From contig JAHRBS010000007.1 of the NCBI GenBank assembly GCA_024305745.1, positions 2,728,001 to 2,792,000 on the forward strand: a stretch of DNA of 64,000 bases, in the 5' to 3' direction. The stretch comes from Polyporus tsugae (lineage: Eukaryota > Basidiomycota > Agaricomycetes > Polyporales > Polyporaceae). Of the stretch, positions 50,869 through 62,395 are shown in pieces; position 1 is the stretch's first letter, and the number at the start of each line of letters is the position of its first letter. Both the position numbers and the translations under genes were made by a program. Under the pieces are notes generated by a model. That model did no database searches, was not told where the DNA came from, and saw only the letters and a list, made by a program, of their open reading frames with translations.

Positions 50869-53800
50869 GGCTGGGTAGACGCAAGGAAGTAGTCGCGCGT
50901 GTCCTGAGTGACTGGAGATGGAGCAGGGCAGGAGACCGACCTTTGGGATGCGCGGGTGGTCGCGCGCGGCGGGGGACTTACAGAAGAGATCGAATCTACC
51001 AGAAAGTGCACGCGCCTCGCGCACGTGAGTCGCGCTCTCGTATTCAAACGCGTCGCGTCGCGCCTCTTCAAGCTTCACGCGCCGCGTCTTCCCCGACGCC
51101 CTCTGCCGGTCGCGTTGCACCTCAGATAGCGAGAATACATTCAATCAACGTACTGATCTTTTTCCGCCCTCTTCGCACCGATCTCTCACCCTGGTTGGCT
51201 TCCTCAGTGAGACAAGCTAACGTTATTATACTGACTAACGTTACCTCCAGCAGCTATCCCATTCATAAATTTCAAAACATGCGTATGAGGCCCCGATGAG
51301 GTCAGACGGGCTCAATGACGCTCCTTGCGACATGCTCGTAGCTTCCGTGCGTTCACCACGGGTGCAATAAGTTGCCAATAATATGCCCTTGGTACCACTA
51401 AGCATAAGTACATGAACGTGCGCACGACATTAGGCAATCATCAATATTCTATTCTTCACGATGCTCTATATCTACAGTGAAGGACTCCAAACCATACGCT
51501 CTCGTGTCCGAGCGACCCCGGATGGAATTCTGAATTCTCACATTCACCGACAGATGTCCGACCCTTCCCAAGTTCTCCTCTGGCCTTCGATGGTCAGCCA
51601 GTTGTGTGCTTCCCAGTCAGAGAAGAACGGAGATGACACAAACCTCGTCTATTCATGCGTGCAGAAAGTTTGAGGGTGTTGCAAACGTCATGTAGCCCGC
51701 TCATCCGAACGTCGGTTCGAGTCCGCGAAAGAAAAGGAAATGCAGGCCGCCAGGTTCCCATGAAACACAGAGCAGAGTTCACGAACAGCGTCCTCAAAGT
51801 GTATGTAAAGTTTGGAAGTTACGCTCCCCTCGGCGTCGGACTCAATTGGCAAGAGACGATGAGAGCACGGACGTAACTGCCGCCGCCGTCTGAATCGGGT
51901 CAGGCCGTACGCGGTGCGCCTTGAGGCTACACGGGGCGCTGGGCCTTCCCAAGCCGCGCGGGGGATCCCGGATTTTGGTCTGCTCTAGATGTGGGTGCCC
52001 TGGGGGAAACGAGAAGAACTTCCCCGTTTCCATCTTCTAACGCCTGCGCATGTCCGTATCCGTAACCCTTCCGTATCTCCCCCGCTCTCGAGACGAGGGA
52101 AGGGGGCCCTCGAGCTCGTGTCCTTGTCGTGCCCGGCCTTTGAACGGGGAGCCAGTCGGTCAGGAGCTTGTCCTACGATCTCGACATTGTAACCTCCCTA
52201 TCGAGCGGCCTGGCCTGCAGGCAGAGGACGGCATCAAGTGCACCCGGCGGGGTTGGGGCTGAGGGGGGCCGTCCGAGTCGAAGGCTGTTTCGTTCCCTGG
52301 TTCTGCTGACGGACCGCATTGAGCCTATGGCACGCGTCATGGCCCAGCCCGCTTGCCCTCAGGCTTCGGGGGGAAGCAGGCTGGGTCTGAGACCGCCTTC
52401 CTTTGGGATCCAATCGACAACCAAGTCCTCCGAGGTCGGCACGCGAGCCGTCCGCTCTGCTCTGTATTCCTTCCCGGATCGTCGACCGATATATCGCGCT
52501 GCGAGGCCGCAAAAAATTAGCATCCGACGCAACTCCGCGAGGCTTCGGCTCCGCGCTCAGCACCGATCGCCAGACGGGAACGTGGATCTCCCATTTGGAC
52601 AGTGACGACCCCCCGGGATCCTCGACGTCGTCGGCGACGGATTCGATTCGGAGACGGAGAGTGGCGACCTCGGAGACGGAACGACAAGGGCAAAACGGTC
52701 GGAGAGTCTGGTAAGTACACTTCGTTGCCCCCCACATACCGGTTCCGATCTCCCCGGGAGATCCAAAGGATCTGCAGTCGTCCCATGACGGCTGCAACCG
52801 GGGAAACTACCATAGTAAGTCTCGATATCCATGGTCAGCGGTTGCGTCAATCGACTTACTAGTGAAGGTGTGGCTCCCCCAGTTCCACAGCTACTAGAAG
52901 CATGAGCGGCGGGTACCCACCTTCTCAATTGTGTCGTGGCCAATCCTTCTGCAGGAGCCCTTCAAGTTCCTCCACCTGTGCAATGTTCGAGGCCATATCT
53001 ATCTTCAGATCCAGCGCGGGACGCACCCTAGGATACACTGGCACAAGGCAGCAGTGAGCCATTCGAGACGATGAAACACCCACCTCTAGACCCCACTGAC
53101 GCCATCTTCCATATCCTTCTCAAGGTCCTCGATCGGGTTCCTGCCGATCCTCCACGACGCAGGGCGCCCCGCTGGTCTTTGCCCAGCTGGACATTCCGTG
53201 CGGGGTGTGGTCGTCGCTGGGCTGAATGTATGCCAGCCATGGCATCATATCTGCATCGCACTGCAGGATTGTCCTGTTATAGCTAGCAGAATTGTCTTGC
53301 TATGGCACTGTGGCTACCTCAGTGGTCCCTTAGGACCGAGGGCCTCCGGAACTTTGCTTTCACCGTTGTGGTGAGCGTCCCAACGGTCACAGATGAGTGT
53401 TCACGTACCAAATTCCCCTGGCTTCTCTGTTCATCTTTACTTCTCACCCGCAGCGGAGCAGCGTTGGAAAGACGCACAGCCCTTGGCCGACCATGATGTG
53501 TGAATGCACGTGAAGTACGTAAGTGTAGCAGCAACTCGAGCACAGTAAATTGAGAAGCTCACAACGCGTCACTGACAGTCAGAGAGAGGAAAGTCCTTCC
53601 CCAAACGACACCGTCAACCGCAGCCCCACCTGCATGGAGCTGCGGAGCGCAGGGAACGACGCCTACCCTCTGTCCGATCAGTGAATATCCCAGAGGGCAA
53701 CAAGAAGGTGGTCGAGCAGCCAGCTGAAGGGAGGGCGTCGTTGCAGTCAGTGCAGGGCTCACTGGGGGCGCGCTCGGCCGCCACACTCCAGCGCGAACTT

Positions 53801-54441
53801 AGCCTGTCACTCTCCGAAGCGCGTAACTGTGACCACACCCGCCCACGCAGTGCGTACGTAGTTTGAACAGCAGCCTCCTCGTTGTACCGCCTACCTTCAC
53901 TCTCCCGAATCTAGCCACATCTTTCATCCTACGTATTCTCAGTGATTGATAAGGTTTTGATCTTCGCTGAACAGAAAATCGCGCCACCACGGCCTGCCCC
54001 CGCCCTTGCAGCTGCCCAAGACCCTTTTAGCGTCGATCCTCGCTTAACGCCACATGTTGGATTTGTTCGGTAGAAGGGGGAGGAGAGTCATGTTCCCCAT
54101 GCCGCTGCCGTGTCGGGCTCGATGCTTGTGGGCGTGGGCATGAGCCTAATAGTAAAGTTGCCAGGTTGGCATCTGGCTAGCCTTTCTGAGGCAGGTGCAG
54201 AATACGTCGGCTCCCCGTGGCCCCTCCAATGTCCATGCATGATCAGATATGTCGGACAACCTTACTCAGGCGCTGCGGCCTGAGACCCCGCACAATCGTC
54301 GTGGCTGAACGCCAGAACTGGGGTTGACGCGGCCGCATGCCAGCCCATCTCAGTCTTCTAACTTCTATCTACGTACATGTGTGATATGTTCGTTGCCCGT
54401 CGCGGGGCGCTCGTAGGGAATATGACCTCGGACGACGAACG
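50869..54441. other. 3.6-kb gene-poor region, no confident gene
   Basis: This is the longest stretch without a supported gene. Open frames are short, overlap on both strands and show no family motif. Around 52080-52760 the sequence is rich in G/C with repeated CG-rich runs and long frames on both strands (for example 52234-52797 minus), but none joins by consistent splice phase to neighbours. A GGTTCGAGTCC (about 51715) resembles a tRNA B box but cannot be folded into a tRNA. It may hold decayed mobile DNA, long UTRs or a noncoding transcript. Confidence 0.5.
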
Positions 54442-55772
54442 CTATGATAAACCCGGCCCAAACGCCTCCCACACGAGAAAGCCGACACCCCAGGGCCCCA
54501 CACGCCCTAGGGTGCGCAGGGCAGCGTTCAGCCGCTGGCGCATCCGCGAAGCAGAGGGGTCGTGCGGAACATGCGCGGGGTTCGCAAAGAACGAGAGCAT
54601 GCCGTCCTCGCGGGCCTTGTGCACGATGATGCGCGCGATCGAGTGCTGCTTGCCCGGGGGTGCGAGCCGATCGTGGTGGACGGCCTTGCGCATTGCGTCC
54701 CAGGGTCGGCTCGCCATCTCATACGCGAGCCCCGCGATGGCGCCGCCCGCGACAAGCGTGGTGGCGTGCACGACGCGCGGAGTGTGCTTCCGGACGGAGC
54801 GGAATCGCTTGTCGGAATCGGGGCCAAACGCATCTGTGGGGGCGTGGTCGAGCAGGGCTTGGGACATGGACTTGGTCTCGATAGCGCACCGGCGCGTGAC
54901 GTCGAATATGGCAAAGAAGAGGGCGAAGCCTGTGCGTGCGGCGAGGCGCTTCTGTTAGAAGAGGCGACGCACGACACGATCGCAGAAGACGCAGGGGGGA
55001 GTACGTACGTACCACAGATATCCTTCGCACAGCCCCAGCCCCAGCCCCCCCAGCCACGACCGGCCATCTCACCAACCTCTCGCATCCAGTCGCGCACCTG
55101 GCGCGCCTCCCGCAACTGCTCAGAAGGTGCCATTGGGGTCGTGGGTTCCGTCTTGAGGAAGACCTCCTTCCATGCGTCGCTCCAGCCGGTCGCAGGGGAC
55201 GTGCCCTCGAGGGCGAAGCGCATATTCTCAGCAGGGGCGGCAAGAAGTGCTTGCGCGCCTCCTGCACAGGCCCCCGAGAGCGCGGCGAGGGTGGTCGGAT
55301 GGGAGGCGAGATGAGGCTCGAGGCGGCTGGACACTTCGGAGTATGTAGACCAAAGGATGATGCCGAGGAGGCCATTCACGAGCATTGGCGGCACGAAATG
55401 CTTGGGAATCACCGACCACTGGCGATCAGTTGTGGTGAGCATGGGGCCCGTCGGAATCGGAGTAGACTCGAAGGCGGACGTACGCCATGTTCTTTCACGA
55501 GCCACGAGATGTACTGGGGTGAGAGTGATTGGCCATGGCTGTCTGCGAGTCCACGCAGTGAATGCCATCCAGAAACTGCGAAAGAAGCGATGAGGCGTTC
55601 GTTTGAGGGCGTGCCGAATGAGATGACTAGGCGCACCTTTGGAGGGGCGGAAGAGCCTTACAGGTCTGGAGAAGTACAGAGCCAAGCTACGGGTCGCAGT
55701 CCGGGCGAGAGCCGCATAAAAAGAGTTGGACTGCTGCTGTTGCTGCGCGCCGTCGTCATCTTTGGCCGACAT
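54442..55772 (-). CDS. Mitochondrial-carrier-family-like membrane protein (degenerate)
   Basis: Four exons on the minus strand, 55772-55637, 55575-55484, 55418-55013 and 54929-54442, give 373 aa. A Gln-rich, polar N-terminus is followed by ALYFSRPVRLFRPSKVSGW. The carrier fold is suggested by alternating hydrophobic segments (LVNGLLGIILWSTYSEV, LSGACAGGAQALLAAPAENMRF, GWGCAKDICGFALFFAIFDVTRR, ATTLVAGGAIAGLAYEMASRPWDAMR). AGGAQALLAAPAENMR and AGGAIAGLAYEMASRPWD sit where PxD/ExxK/R signatures belong, and only degenerate versions remain (PAENMR, PWDAMR). I cannot name a substrate. The location is probably the inner mitochondrial membrane. Confidence 0.72.
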
Positions 55773-57479
55773 GCAAGGGCGGGGACATGAATCACTGCGA
55801 GCCTCGGTGAGACACTCTGCCGACGTTGCGCCTCGGCAGTCGAACGCCCACTTCCCAACCGAGCGCTATTCAGTGACATGCTGTCACGACGTGACGCAGT
55901 GACTACAGTCTCGACCGAGGCTCAAGTTGTTCTTTTCCGGTGACTAGCCTCGCTTGCGACAACTTCTCGGTGTAGGTATGGCATCGTGCAGCCAACCAAA
56001 CGGTACCTTTCGCTCCTAGCACCCCAAAAATGCCTGGTGCTGATGAGATCTTTATTACCCACGAATCAGGCTTCCAAGCGTTCAGGCTGTCGCGGCGGAC
56101 GACTTCCGAGTGCCTCATTTCGAACAGGAGCCCTTGATCGACTTCTGGCGATACGTACCGTACCTTCTCGTTCGAGAACCTTATTTTACATCATACTGAC
56201 TGCAGCGATTTCAGATTAGGGCCCCCTCAATTGAATGTCAAGTGCGATTGTCGCATTCGAGAAGACACTGCGGATGTACTTCATGATCGTATTGTAAGCA
56301 AACCTTCACCGCTCAGAAAACATCCGAACAAGAAGATGTCTTGGGTATGTGATAGGAACTGCTGATTTACATAGGGTGGAAGTAAGATATACACATGTTG
56401 CGCTATTACTAACATGGCGTATCCAGGTTAGCGACCCGTGATCTTCAAGTCGGTCTACGTAAATTAGCATTTTTCACATCTACCCGAAAAGAAGCGTCTT
56501 GGATCTTCGTAAAGCCGAGAGGCCTAGAACCCGAAGCGAGTCGCCGCTATATGCATTCCGTCGACCCGCCCATGACTCTACCAACCACCCCGACATGGCC
56601 GCCTTACGTTCAAGTTTGCTGCCTGCAGCTGCCTGTGAATTAATTTTGGATCCAAGGGTACCGCTTTCGTAAGCCCACGCCATTGTTAGTCTTCCACGCT
56701 CCCTCTTATCCCCCTTTAATGATGATCTATTAACAGAAATGGTGACCAAGAGACGTAACCTACAAGGATAGGTGACTCGAAGACGATTTCTGCTGCGGAG
56801 AAAACATTTCCAGAATTTAAATCAAACCCCTTCCCTGACCGTCTGCCGGAACGTTGGCATGGTCGCGATCGTCGCAATGCCGGCATGTGCAGTGCCTCGC
56901 GTTTTCAATTTCCAAGGATTCAATATGTCTTCGGGGAACGTAATGTCGAGGGTCCTTCTGCGTTGTGGCGTCCGCTACATGTTTATGTTTACCGCTTCCA
57001 TTCACGACCGTCAAAGAAGCCTTAAATCCGCGGGTGCACCTAAAACTATCTATTATTTCAGAGAGCTGATTGAGGGCCCTTGCCAAATTGTTTGATGGTG
57101 TTGTGTCTCGGAATGCTTTCCGACGCTGAGCCTGACAGTCAGGCGCCAGTAAAGTGAACTTCGGAGAAGTCCCCCCATTGGGAGACAGCAGGAGACTCAT
57201 CAACAGTGTCCCGATATGCAGAGACACAGCCCTGAAGTTCGCCCGGATTAATGTACCGCCATGTCATGCACGGCTCTGAACACAGGCTGGTTAGTGATTG
57301 TCACGCTGCCCAAAGCGTAAGTTTGTACTTTGGGAGAGTGGCTCTAATTGGTTCGGAGACCGCCGGGGTGGAGCCGAAGGGCGCTTGTTGATGACAGCGC
57401 GAGATCTGTGCCTTGCCAGGTTAACGTTAGACCAAAGCCCACGTCCTCGCCAATTGCCCTCCTCGAACACGTTTCGAGT
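55773..57479. other. Intergenic, 1.7 kb, AT-richer, no gene seen
   Basis: Overlapping open frames at 56772-57095 (plus) and 56817-57227 (minus) have no recognisable features or flanking splice-consistent exons. The sequence is less GC-rich than the coding areas. Confidence 0.5.
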
Positions 57480-58524
57480 ATGCTTCCTGTCTCTTCAGCC
57501 TGTAGGTCGGTCTCGAGGCTTCACCTTGGCTCGTCATACTGTCGCGTATCTTGCAGGCGACTCGGCACTCAGGTGACGCAACTGCACCCTGATTTCACGT
57601 TCTATCCGAATTTCTTCACAGTAGACGAGCAATGCGTTCTCTTGAGGGCTTCTCTGAAAAAGCTGGACAGCATGGAAAGCGGTAAATTCCGTCGCAGGAG
57701 GAGAGAATTCCTCCGAAACTCTCCGTCACAACCGTCCGCGGACCCGGTGCAAGCGTTATTCTTACCAGACAAATTTTACGACTTCAAAGAGGCACGTTGC
57801 CGGTTTTGTACACCCCTTCTGAGTTTTCGGACTCATACATGCACTACAGGGCCATTTCGACGGCGTTATTAAACAGTACCGCGAGACGCATGTCACCTCA
57901 TGGCCAGAGGATATCTCTGAGGTTCTTCCGCTGTTAGAGAGACTCCGAACGATCCATCCTCACCAAGACACGCAAACGCATATCATTCACTTGGCGTCCG
58001 ACGGCGTCATCCTCGTAAGCTTTCTTGACCCTTTCCGATAACTGAGGCGTTAATCAACCACCATTATCCAGCCGCATGTCGATAATGTGGAGGCAAGCGG
58101 GTACGTCTGCTGACTCTTGCTCGCGCTGCGCAGCTCTAATTTTACGTGCGTAGCACTTGGATCCTTGGCGTATCGCTAGGCGACGAGCGCATGTTGCGCC
58201 TGGAGTCTTCCAGGTTGCCCGGAGAGCGCTATGTGTTCCCGTTACCTTCTGGCAGCGTGTACATCCAAAGGTGCGGGGTCTCCCTCCTTGCTGCGCTGGG
58301 GGAGGGGGAAGCTAATGTTACGACGCAGGGACGCTGTCCGGTACAATTATAAGCATTCTATTCTGCACTGCGACGGCGCACAGCACCGTCCTCGTGGACA
58401 ACGTCTAAGCATCATGATACGAGTAAGTTTCCTCCCCCTCAGGCTACGACAACAAGGAGTTCCATGACTACTCAGTGCTCACCAGGACCGCATCACATCG
58501 AACACCATACAAGAGGGTATCTAG
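57480..58524 (+). CDS. ALKBH7-like 2OG-Fe(II) dioxygenase, probably mitochondrial
   Basis: Six exons, 57480-57791, 57850-58014, 58072-58100, 58154-58270, 58329-58422 and 58486-58524, give 251 aa. The N-terminus MLPVSSACRSVSRLHLGSSY resembles a mitochondrial presequence. FTFYPNFFTVDEQ, YDFKEGHFDGVIKQYRE and WILGVSLGDERMLRLE follow. The metal motif is HVDN in ILPHVDNVEASG, with the distal His in YKHSI or in CDGAQHRPRGQRLSIMIRDR, where the 2-oxoglutarate Arg sits. Human ALKBH7 lacks the nucleotide-recognition lid and acts on mitochondrial protein or RNA. Intron 57792-57849 has a GC donor (GAG/GCACGT); a 29-nt exon carries the metal ligands. The last exon (13 codons) was chosen because retention or nearer acceptors give an intron of only 20 nt or an implausible end. 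Confidence 0.82.
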
Positions 58525-58784
58525 TTCAACTAACTCTTCGCACCTTGTACTCGATCATGATACGGATGGGATTGATTCGGCAATTGCCCCACTCAACAGA
58601 AGTACGGCGTAATAGATCGCACGCAGAGGTGCACGGTGGCCGGCATCAGATCGTAGGCAGCTTGTAGCTTTGCATGAAGCCCGACGTGATAACGTTCTTT
58701 GGGGTATCTAAGGAAGCATCGTGAAATAGGAAAGAGGACGACGTGCTAATTAGCGGGTGGAAAAATAGTCATGTCACGTAGGAC

Positions 58785-60332
58785 TCACGGCGAGCGGATT
58801 ATGCCCAGCACCGTCCGCCATACCTCCTCGTTGTCGACGGCGAAGTGGTGCAGCACCTCTTCGATCGTCTTTGGGATGCTCCAAAAGTAGCCTGAGATCC
58901 TCAATGAAGAACATAGGGACAGATGCATCGAGACTGGAGTGCGCTTACCTCCAGTGCCGAGCTTGCGAGCCGCGCGTCGCGCAGTGCTGTGGCCACGACT
59001 GCATTGGTAACAAGGTTTCGTCAACGCGAACAGAAGGCGCACCTTGTTTCTGCATGTGTGATCTGGGAAGTCTTCGCTGGGGCGGAGGGTCCAATTGAAA
59101 CAGTCGACACCTTGATGCCTAATGGATCGAGTTCCTGACTTAGGAAGTGTGCGGCGGAAAGAAGTGTCCCCTTATGAAGAGATTGAAGAGAAGGCGACCA
59201 CGGTTGATGACCGGCTATGTCAATTGCGAAGGGCCCGATGACATGAATGAACAGGCTCCTTGCGCATATTGGATGCGACCCTGATAGACTTACAACTAAG
59301 TAGCACGACGACTCGCCCGGACGTGGCCGTGAGCGCACCCACGTAGTCTTGAACTATTGATATGGGCTCCACGAGGTGCGACCGTAGCACTTCGTACCAC
59401 GTTGAGACGCTTAAGTCCAAGCCCGCCCTGCCACTCTGCAGCGGCTTCGGGGCTTCGCGTGTGGAGCCGAAGCACGGGTATACCGGTTCAGCAGGCAGAT
59501 TGCCGTGAGATGTGTGCGCACATGTCCAAATCCGTCAGCCGCCGAGGACTGCGCGGACAAGACAGTTTCCACGTACAGGTGCAGCTCCGCGAGGGGGCGA
59601 CAAGAAGTGCAACCAAGTGGAGGTTGTGGGCAGCGCAGTAGGCGTCGATGGTCTCGACTGCACGCGCTCTCTGCGCATCCGAATCCACGTCGAGCACGAT
59701 AGGTGCGACCAAACCCCAAGGAGAATGGCCGGACCGCTTTATCCTCTGGTGCCATTCTTGGATGAGCTGCCAGATGTGGTGAGCGACGCTAGGACTAGGG
59801 GGAAACACGCGGAACCCCTTCTCACCGAAGACACGTTCGAAGCGTCCGCATCAGAGTGGGCCTGTGCTTGAGGCTTATCCGGACAAAGAGCGAAGACAGT
59901 GTAACCCAGCTGTGAGAAGCTGAGAGCAATATGCCTGCCTAGAACTGCGAAACAAGTTGTTACACGCACAGCGAACGGCAATGGTCAGCATGGTATGTTA
60001 TACACCCGCGATCGCCTCCTATCGGACTACATACCATCATCTCCGCCTACCACTACGACGGCGCTGTTTCTCGGACCGCGGACCTCGCAGGCAGGCAAGC
60101 ACAAAAACTGGCAGAGCCGTTCATGCGCAGCGTCGGCGACGCGTTCCACGACTGCGAGAGCTCCGAGCAGCAGTCGGAGGGAGATGCACAAGGCGAGATT
60201 CATGTATCGGAGCTGCGCGATGCTGTTCGCAATGTCTTCGATGTGGGCGTGTCCGCGAACGATGTCAGAGAGCAGGCGCGCCAGGATTTGGTCAGGGCGG
60301 CCCAGGAGTGGGGGCGCTCCCGAGTCTGGCAT
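58785..60332 (-). CDS. DUF1776/short-chain-dehydrogenase-like membrane protein
   Basis: Seven exons on the minus strand, 60332-60035, 59944-59826, 59766-59577, 59452-59294, 59214-59043, 58998-58949 and 58891-58785, give 364 aa. An N-terminal helical region with a hydrophobic segment (NLALCISLRLLLGALAVVERV) precedes a Rossmann start (NSAVVVVGGDD joined to VLGRHIALSFSQLGYTVFALC). Later SDR-like blocks are PWGLVAPIVLDVDS, HNLHLVALLV, EPISIVQDYVGALTATSGRVVVLLS and KGTLLSAAHFLSQELDPLGIKVSTVSIGP, where Ser and the usual YxxxK are not clearly kept. This resembles fungal DUF1776 proteins, whose function is unknown. Exon 3's end and exon 4's start (59577, 59452) are the weakest. The frame stays open upstream of 60332 without another ATG, so a 5' exon may be missing. 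Confidence 0.62.
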
Positions 60333-60706
60333 CTCTGGCGGTGGATGCACGCTGGAGGAGAATCGGAGAAAAAATGGGGTGCCAGGGAGACTGGGGATAA
60401 CGAGGCTGCATGTTTCATCCCGGCGGAATCCATCCTCGGAAGGGCGCTTAGATGACGCTCCTATCTCGCCGGCACGCCCGGCTTCTCCGTGCTCGAGGCC
60501 CTTTTACGCTCGCAGACCGTCGACGTCTGGCCCTGCGGCCCGAGACTCGGAGCACTGGGGGCATCGGATATGAACAGACGTTAGATCAGTGTTCGGGGAA
60601 GCGGAAGGAGCAGAAGCGGGCCACCCAGGCTGCCCCGCGCGGTGAGAAGGAGTCCTGAGATCCATCCAACTTCGTCAACATCATAGCATCCTCTGGCCTG
60701 TCTGGA

Positions 60707-60901
60707 TCATTCTCGGAGGTCGAGGCGCGTCGTCGTCGTCTGCATGATCCTCGCATGCACCCCAAGGAACGTCCCACAGAATGTCTCACAGAATATCCTC
60801 TCAGCAAATGTGATGCCGCGCGCAAAATGGGGTGCAAAGTTCGGGCAGGTGCAGTTCGGAACCGCTCTATAGATGCTACAGTTCCCATCCGTGTAACTAA
60901 C
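60707..60901 (-). CDS. Candidate 3'-terminal coding exon, unknown protein
   Basis: Read on the minus strand, 60901-60707 is open after an acceptor (GATAG at 60902) and ends at TGA. It encodes a Cys/Phe-rich segment with NCTCPNFAPHFARGITFAER, then FCETFCGTFLGVHARIM. The composition looks like protein, not noise, but I could not join it to an upstream exon with correct phase. It may belong to a short gene between 60.7 and 61.0 kb or be an accidental frame. Confidence 0.3.
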   Translation of the reverse strand, partial: VSYTDGNCSIYRAVPNCTCPNFAPHFARGITFAERIFCETFCGTFLGVHARIMQTTTTRLDLRE

Positions 60902-61072
60902 CTATCTAGCAGGTAGAGTACGAGTCCGTGGCAAGTGTCTAAGACATGATGACAAATAATAGGGTATGTCGAGCGCAATGATACAGTCTAAGGAGTCCAT
61001 GCAGGAGTCCGAGCGGCGGGAGGCAATAGTACTTTTGAATGTCATGGAGGCAGCGAGGTCCGTCCATCCAGT

Positions 61073-62089
61073 CTATCCGGATTTTGAGATGCTGTTTACA
61101 CTGGACAAACTAGACGTAATGAGCCCTCGTGCAAAAACGTGGATCATAAAGAAGTATACGCACGGCAGCTTCACGGGGTTGGGACTTCCGTCGTCAAGCT
61201 TTATAACGACGTAACGAAGACCCTGGACGTGGCGTCAGTACCCAAGAACTTAGCGTGTGAAGCAGCAACGCGCTCACCTCGATGGTCTCGGTGTTCTGAA
61301 CAGTGCCGGTGCGAGTCTTGCCACACTCGAGGAAGAACACGCGTGTCCCGATCTAAGAGAGGGGGGGGGGTTAGACAAAGGGACGGTGTGGACCCGAGTG
61401 TGACTACCTACAGGAAATGGGTCCATCAGCGTCACGCACAATGGAACAACTAGTGGTGGGGAATGGCGTACCTACAAACATCTTGGTGTTATTTATACTT
61501 CGGGTGGATGAGGGGAGCTAGGGTAGGATGCAGGATCTGGAGTGGCTGGTTGACCAGGTTTTGTAAGGGGAGCTGGGCGTTCACATTCATATTCTCGAGG
61601 GGTGCGTTGTAAAGGGGAAACCGTATTTTTGGCGGATGAGTTACCTGAACGGGCGGATACATACCATAGGGATGCGAAAGGACTTGGGGTCCAGAAGGCC
61701 GCCGGAAGTGAGCAGATCATACCGGGGGATGCCCAGATGAAAGGGGAGGGGTACGCGTAATTTGGGAAATGGGAGGCAGTTGGGGTCCAGATCAGAGGAA
61801 GGGAAGAGGAGGGCTAAGGTGACTTTGCTTCGCGGGATGGGGGAAAGAGACCGGCGCAAGGGGGCAGAAGACGCGATCAAGAGGATATTAGTTACCTTAA
61901 GCGCATCACACGCGGTGTGTACACGACCACCGGCTCGCCCAGAGTTTGAATGTCGCTTACCTGACCACAAGGTGATAAGCTTAGCCGTGCACGGCACCTG
62001 TGCCAGGTGAGGGAACTGGTTCCCATTCAGCTTTAGGGTGCGAATGTCATTGAACCACTCGACGACAGAGGGGGCTTTCCCAGAGAACC
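61073..62089 (-). CDS. Partly resolved gene, unrecognised protein
   Basis: On the minus strand several phase-consistent exons are visible: 62089-61998 (GKAPSVVEWFNDIRTLKLNG and QFPHLAQ), 61960-61896 (SDIQTLGEPVVVYTPRVMRL), 61352-61278 (IGTRVFFLECGKTRTGTVQ), 61222-61164 (GLRYVVIKLDDGSPNPVKLP) and 61109-61073 (LSSVNSISKSG, stop). The last three join in phase through GTGAGC and GTGCGT donors. The C-terminal ~60 residues look like a small SH3/Tudor-like beta barrel. Between 61353 and 61895 the sequence is Pro/Trp/Tyr-rich in more than one frame, with a repeated TTGGGGTCCAGA (about 61683 and 61787), and I could not fix the exons. The 37-nt intron 61961-61997 is unusually short. The start is unknown. 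Confidence 0.45.
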
Positions 62090-62395
62090 CTGGACCTGGA
62101 CCGACATTGAAAGGACGAGAAAGGAGAGATCAGAGAAGCCCAAGCCAAAAGAGAACGCGAGGGACACCAGGCGAGAGACACAAGGATGTAGGCTCGAACG
62201 ACCGACGCAGCGCACATCACTGCATGCACCCGCTTACGTAACCGACGCCGCGCTCTGGTAACTTACCGGATTCCGAATCCGAAGGCCACGCCAACTGGAC
62301 CGTCTGCCAGTTCCCTCAGCCCGCCTCGTCCAGTCGTGATGCCTGTGCAGTCCTCGTCCTCTCGATCTGCTGCCGCGACCACTGCGCGCACGGAT
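62090..62395. other. Divergent spacer before LST8
   Basis: No separate gene is seen in 306 nt. The upstream gene's 5' end is not fixed, so part of this may be its leader or first exon. In-frame ATGs at 62336 and 62339 could extend LST8 by 19-20 residues. Confidence 0.4.

Noticed and set aside
51650..51740. Perfect B-box-like GGTTCGAGTCC suggesting a tRNA
   Set aside because: Only three T-stem pairs form, with no acceptor or D arm upstream at the right spacing.
52080..52950. Transposon or retroelement gene remnant
   Set aside because: No reverse transcriptase, integrase, transposase motif, long terminal repeat or terminal inverted repeat could be seen by reading.
56772..57227. Overlapping open frames of 107 and 136 aa
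   Set aside because: Both strands are open over the same stretch, without motifs or splice-linked neighbours.
58423..58442. A 20-nt GT-AG intron near the ALKBH7-like 3' end
   Set aside because: Too short to be spliced; a 63-nt intron to 58485 gives a sensible IRDR-type end.
60966..61214. 82-aa plus-strand frame with helical composition
   Set aside because: It overlaps two minus-strand exons that splice in phase and extend a recognisable reading frame; the plus frame has no such support.
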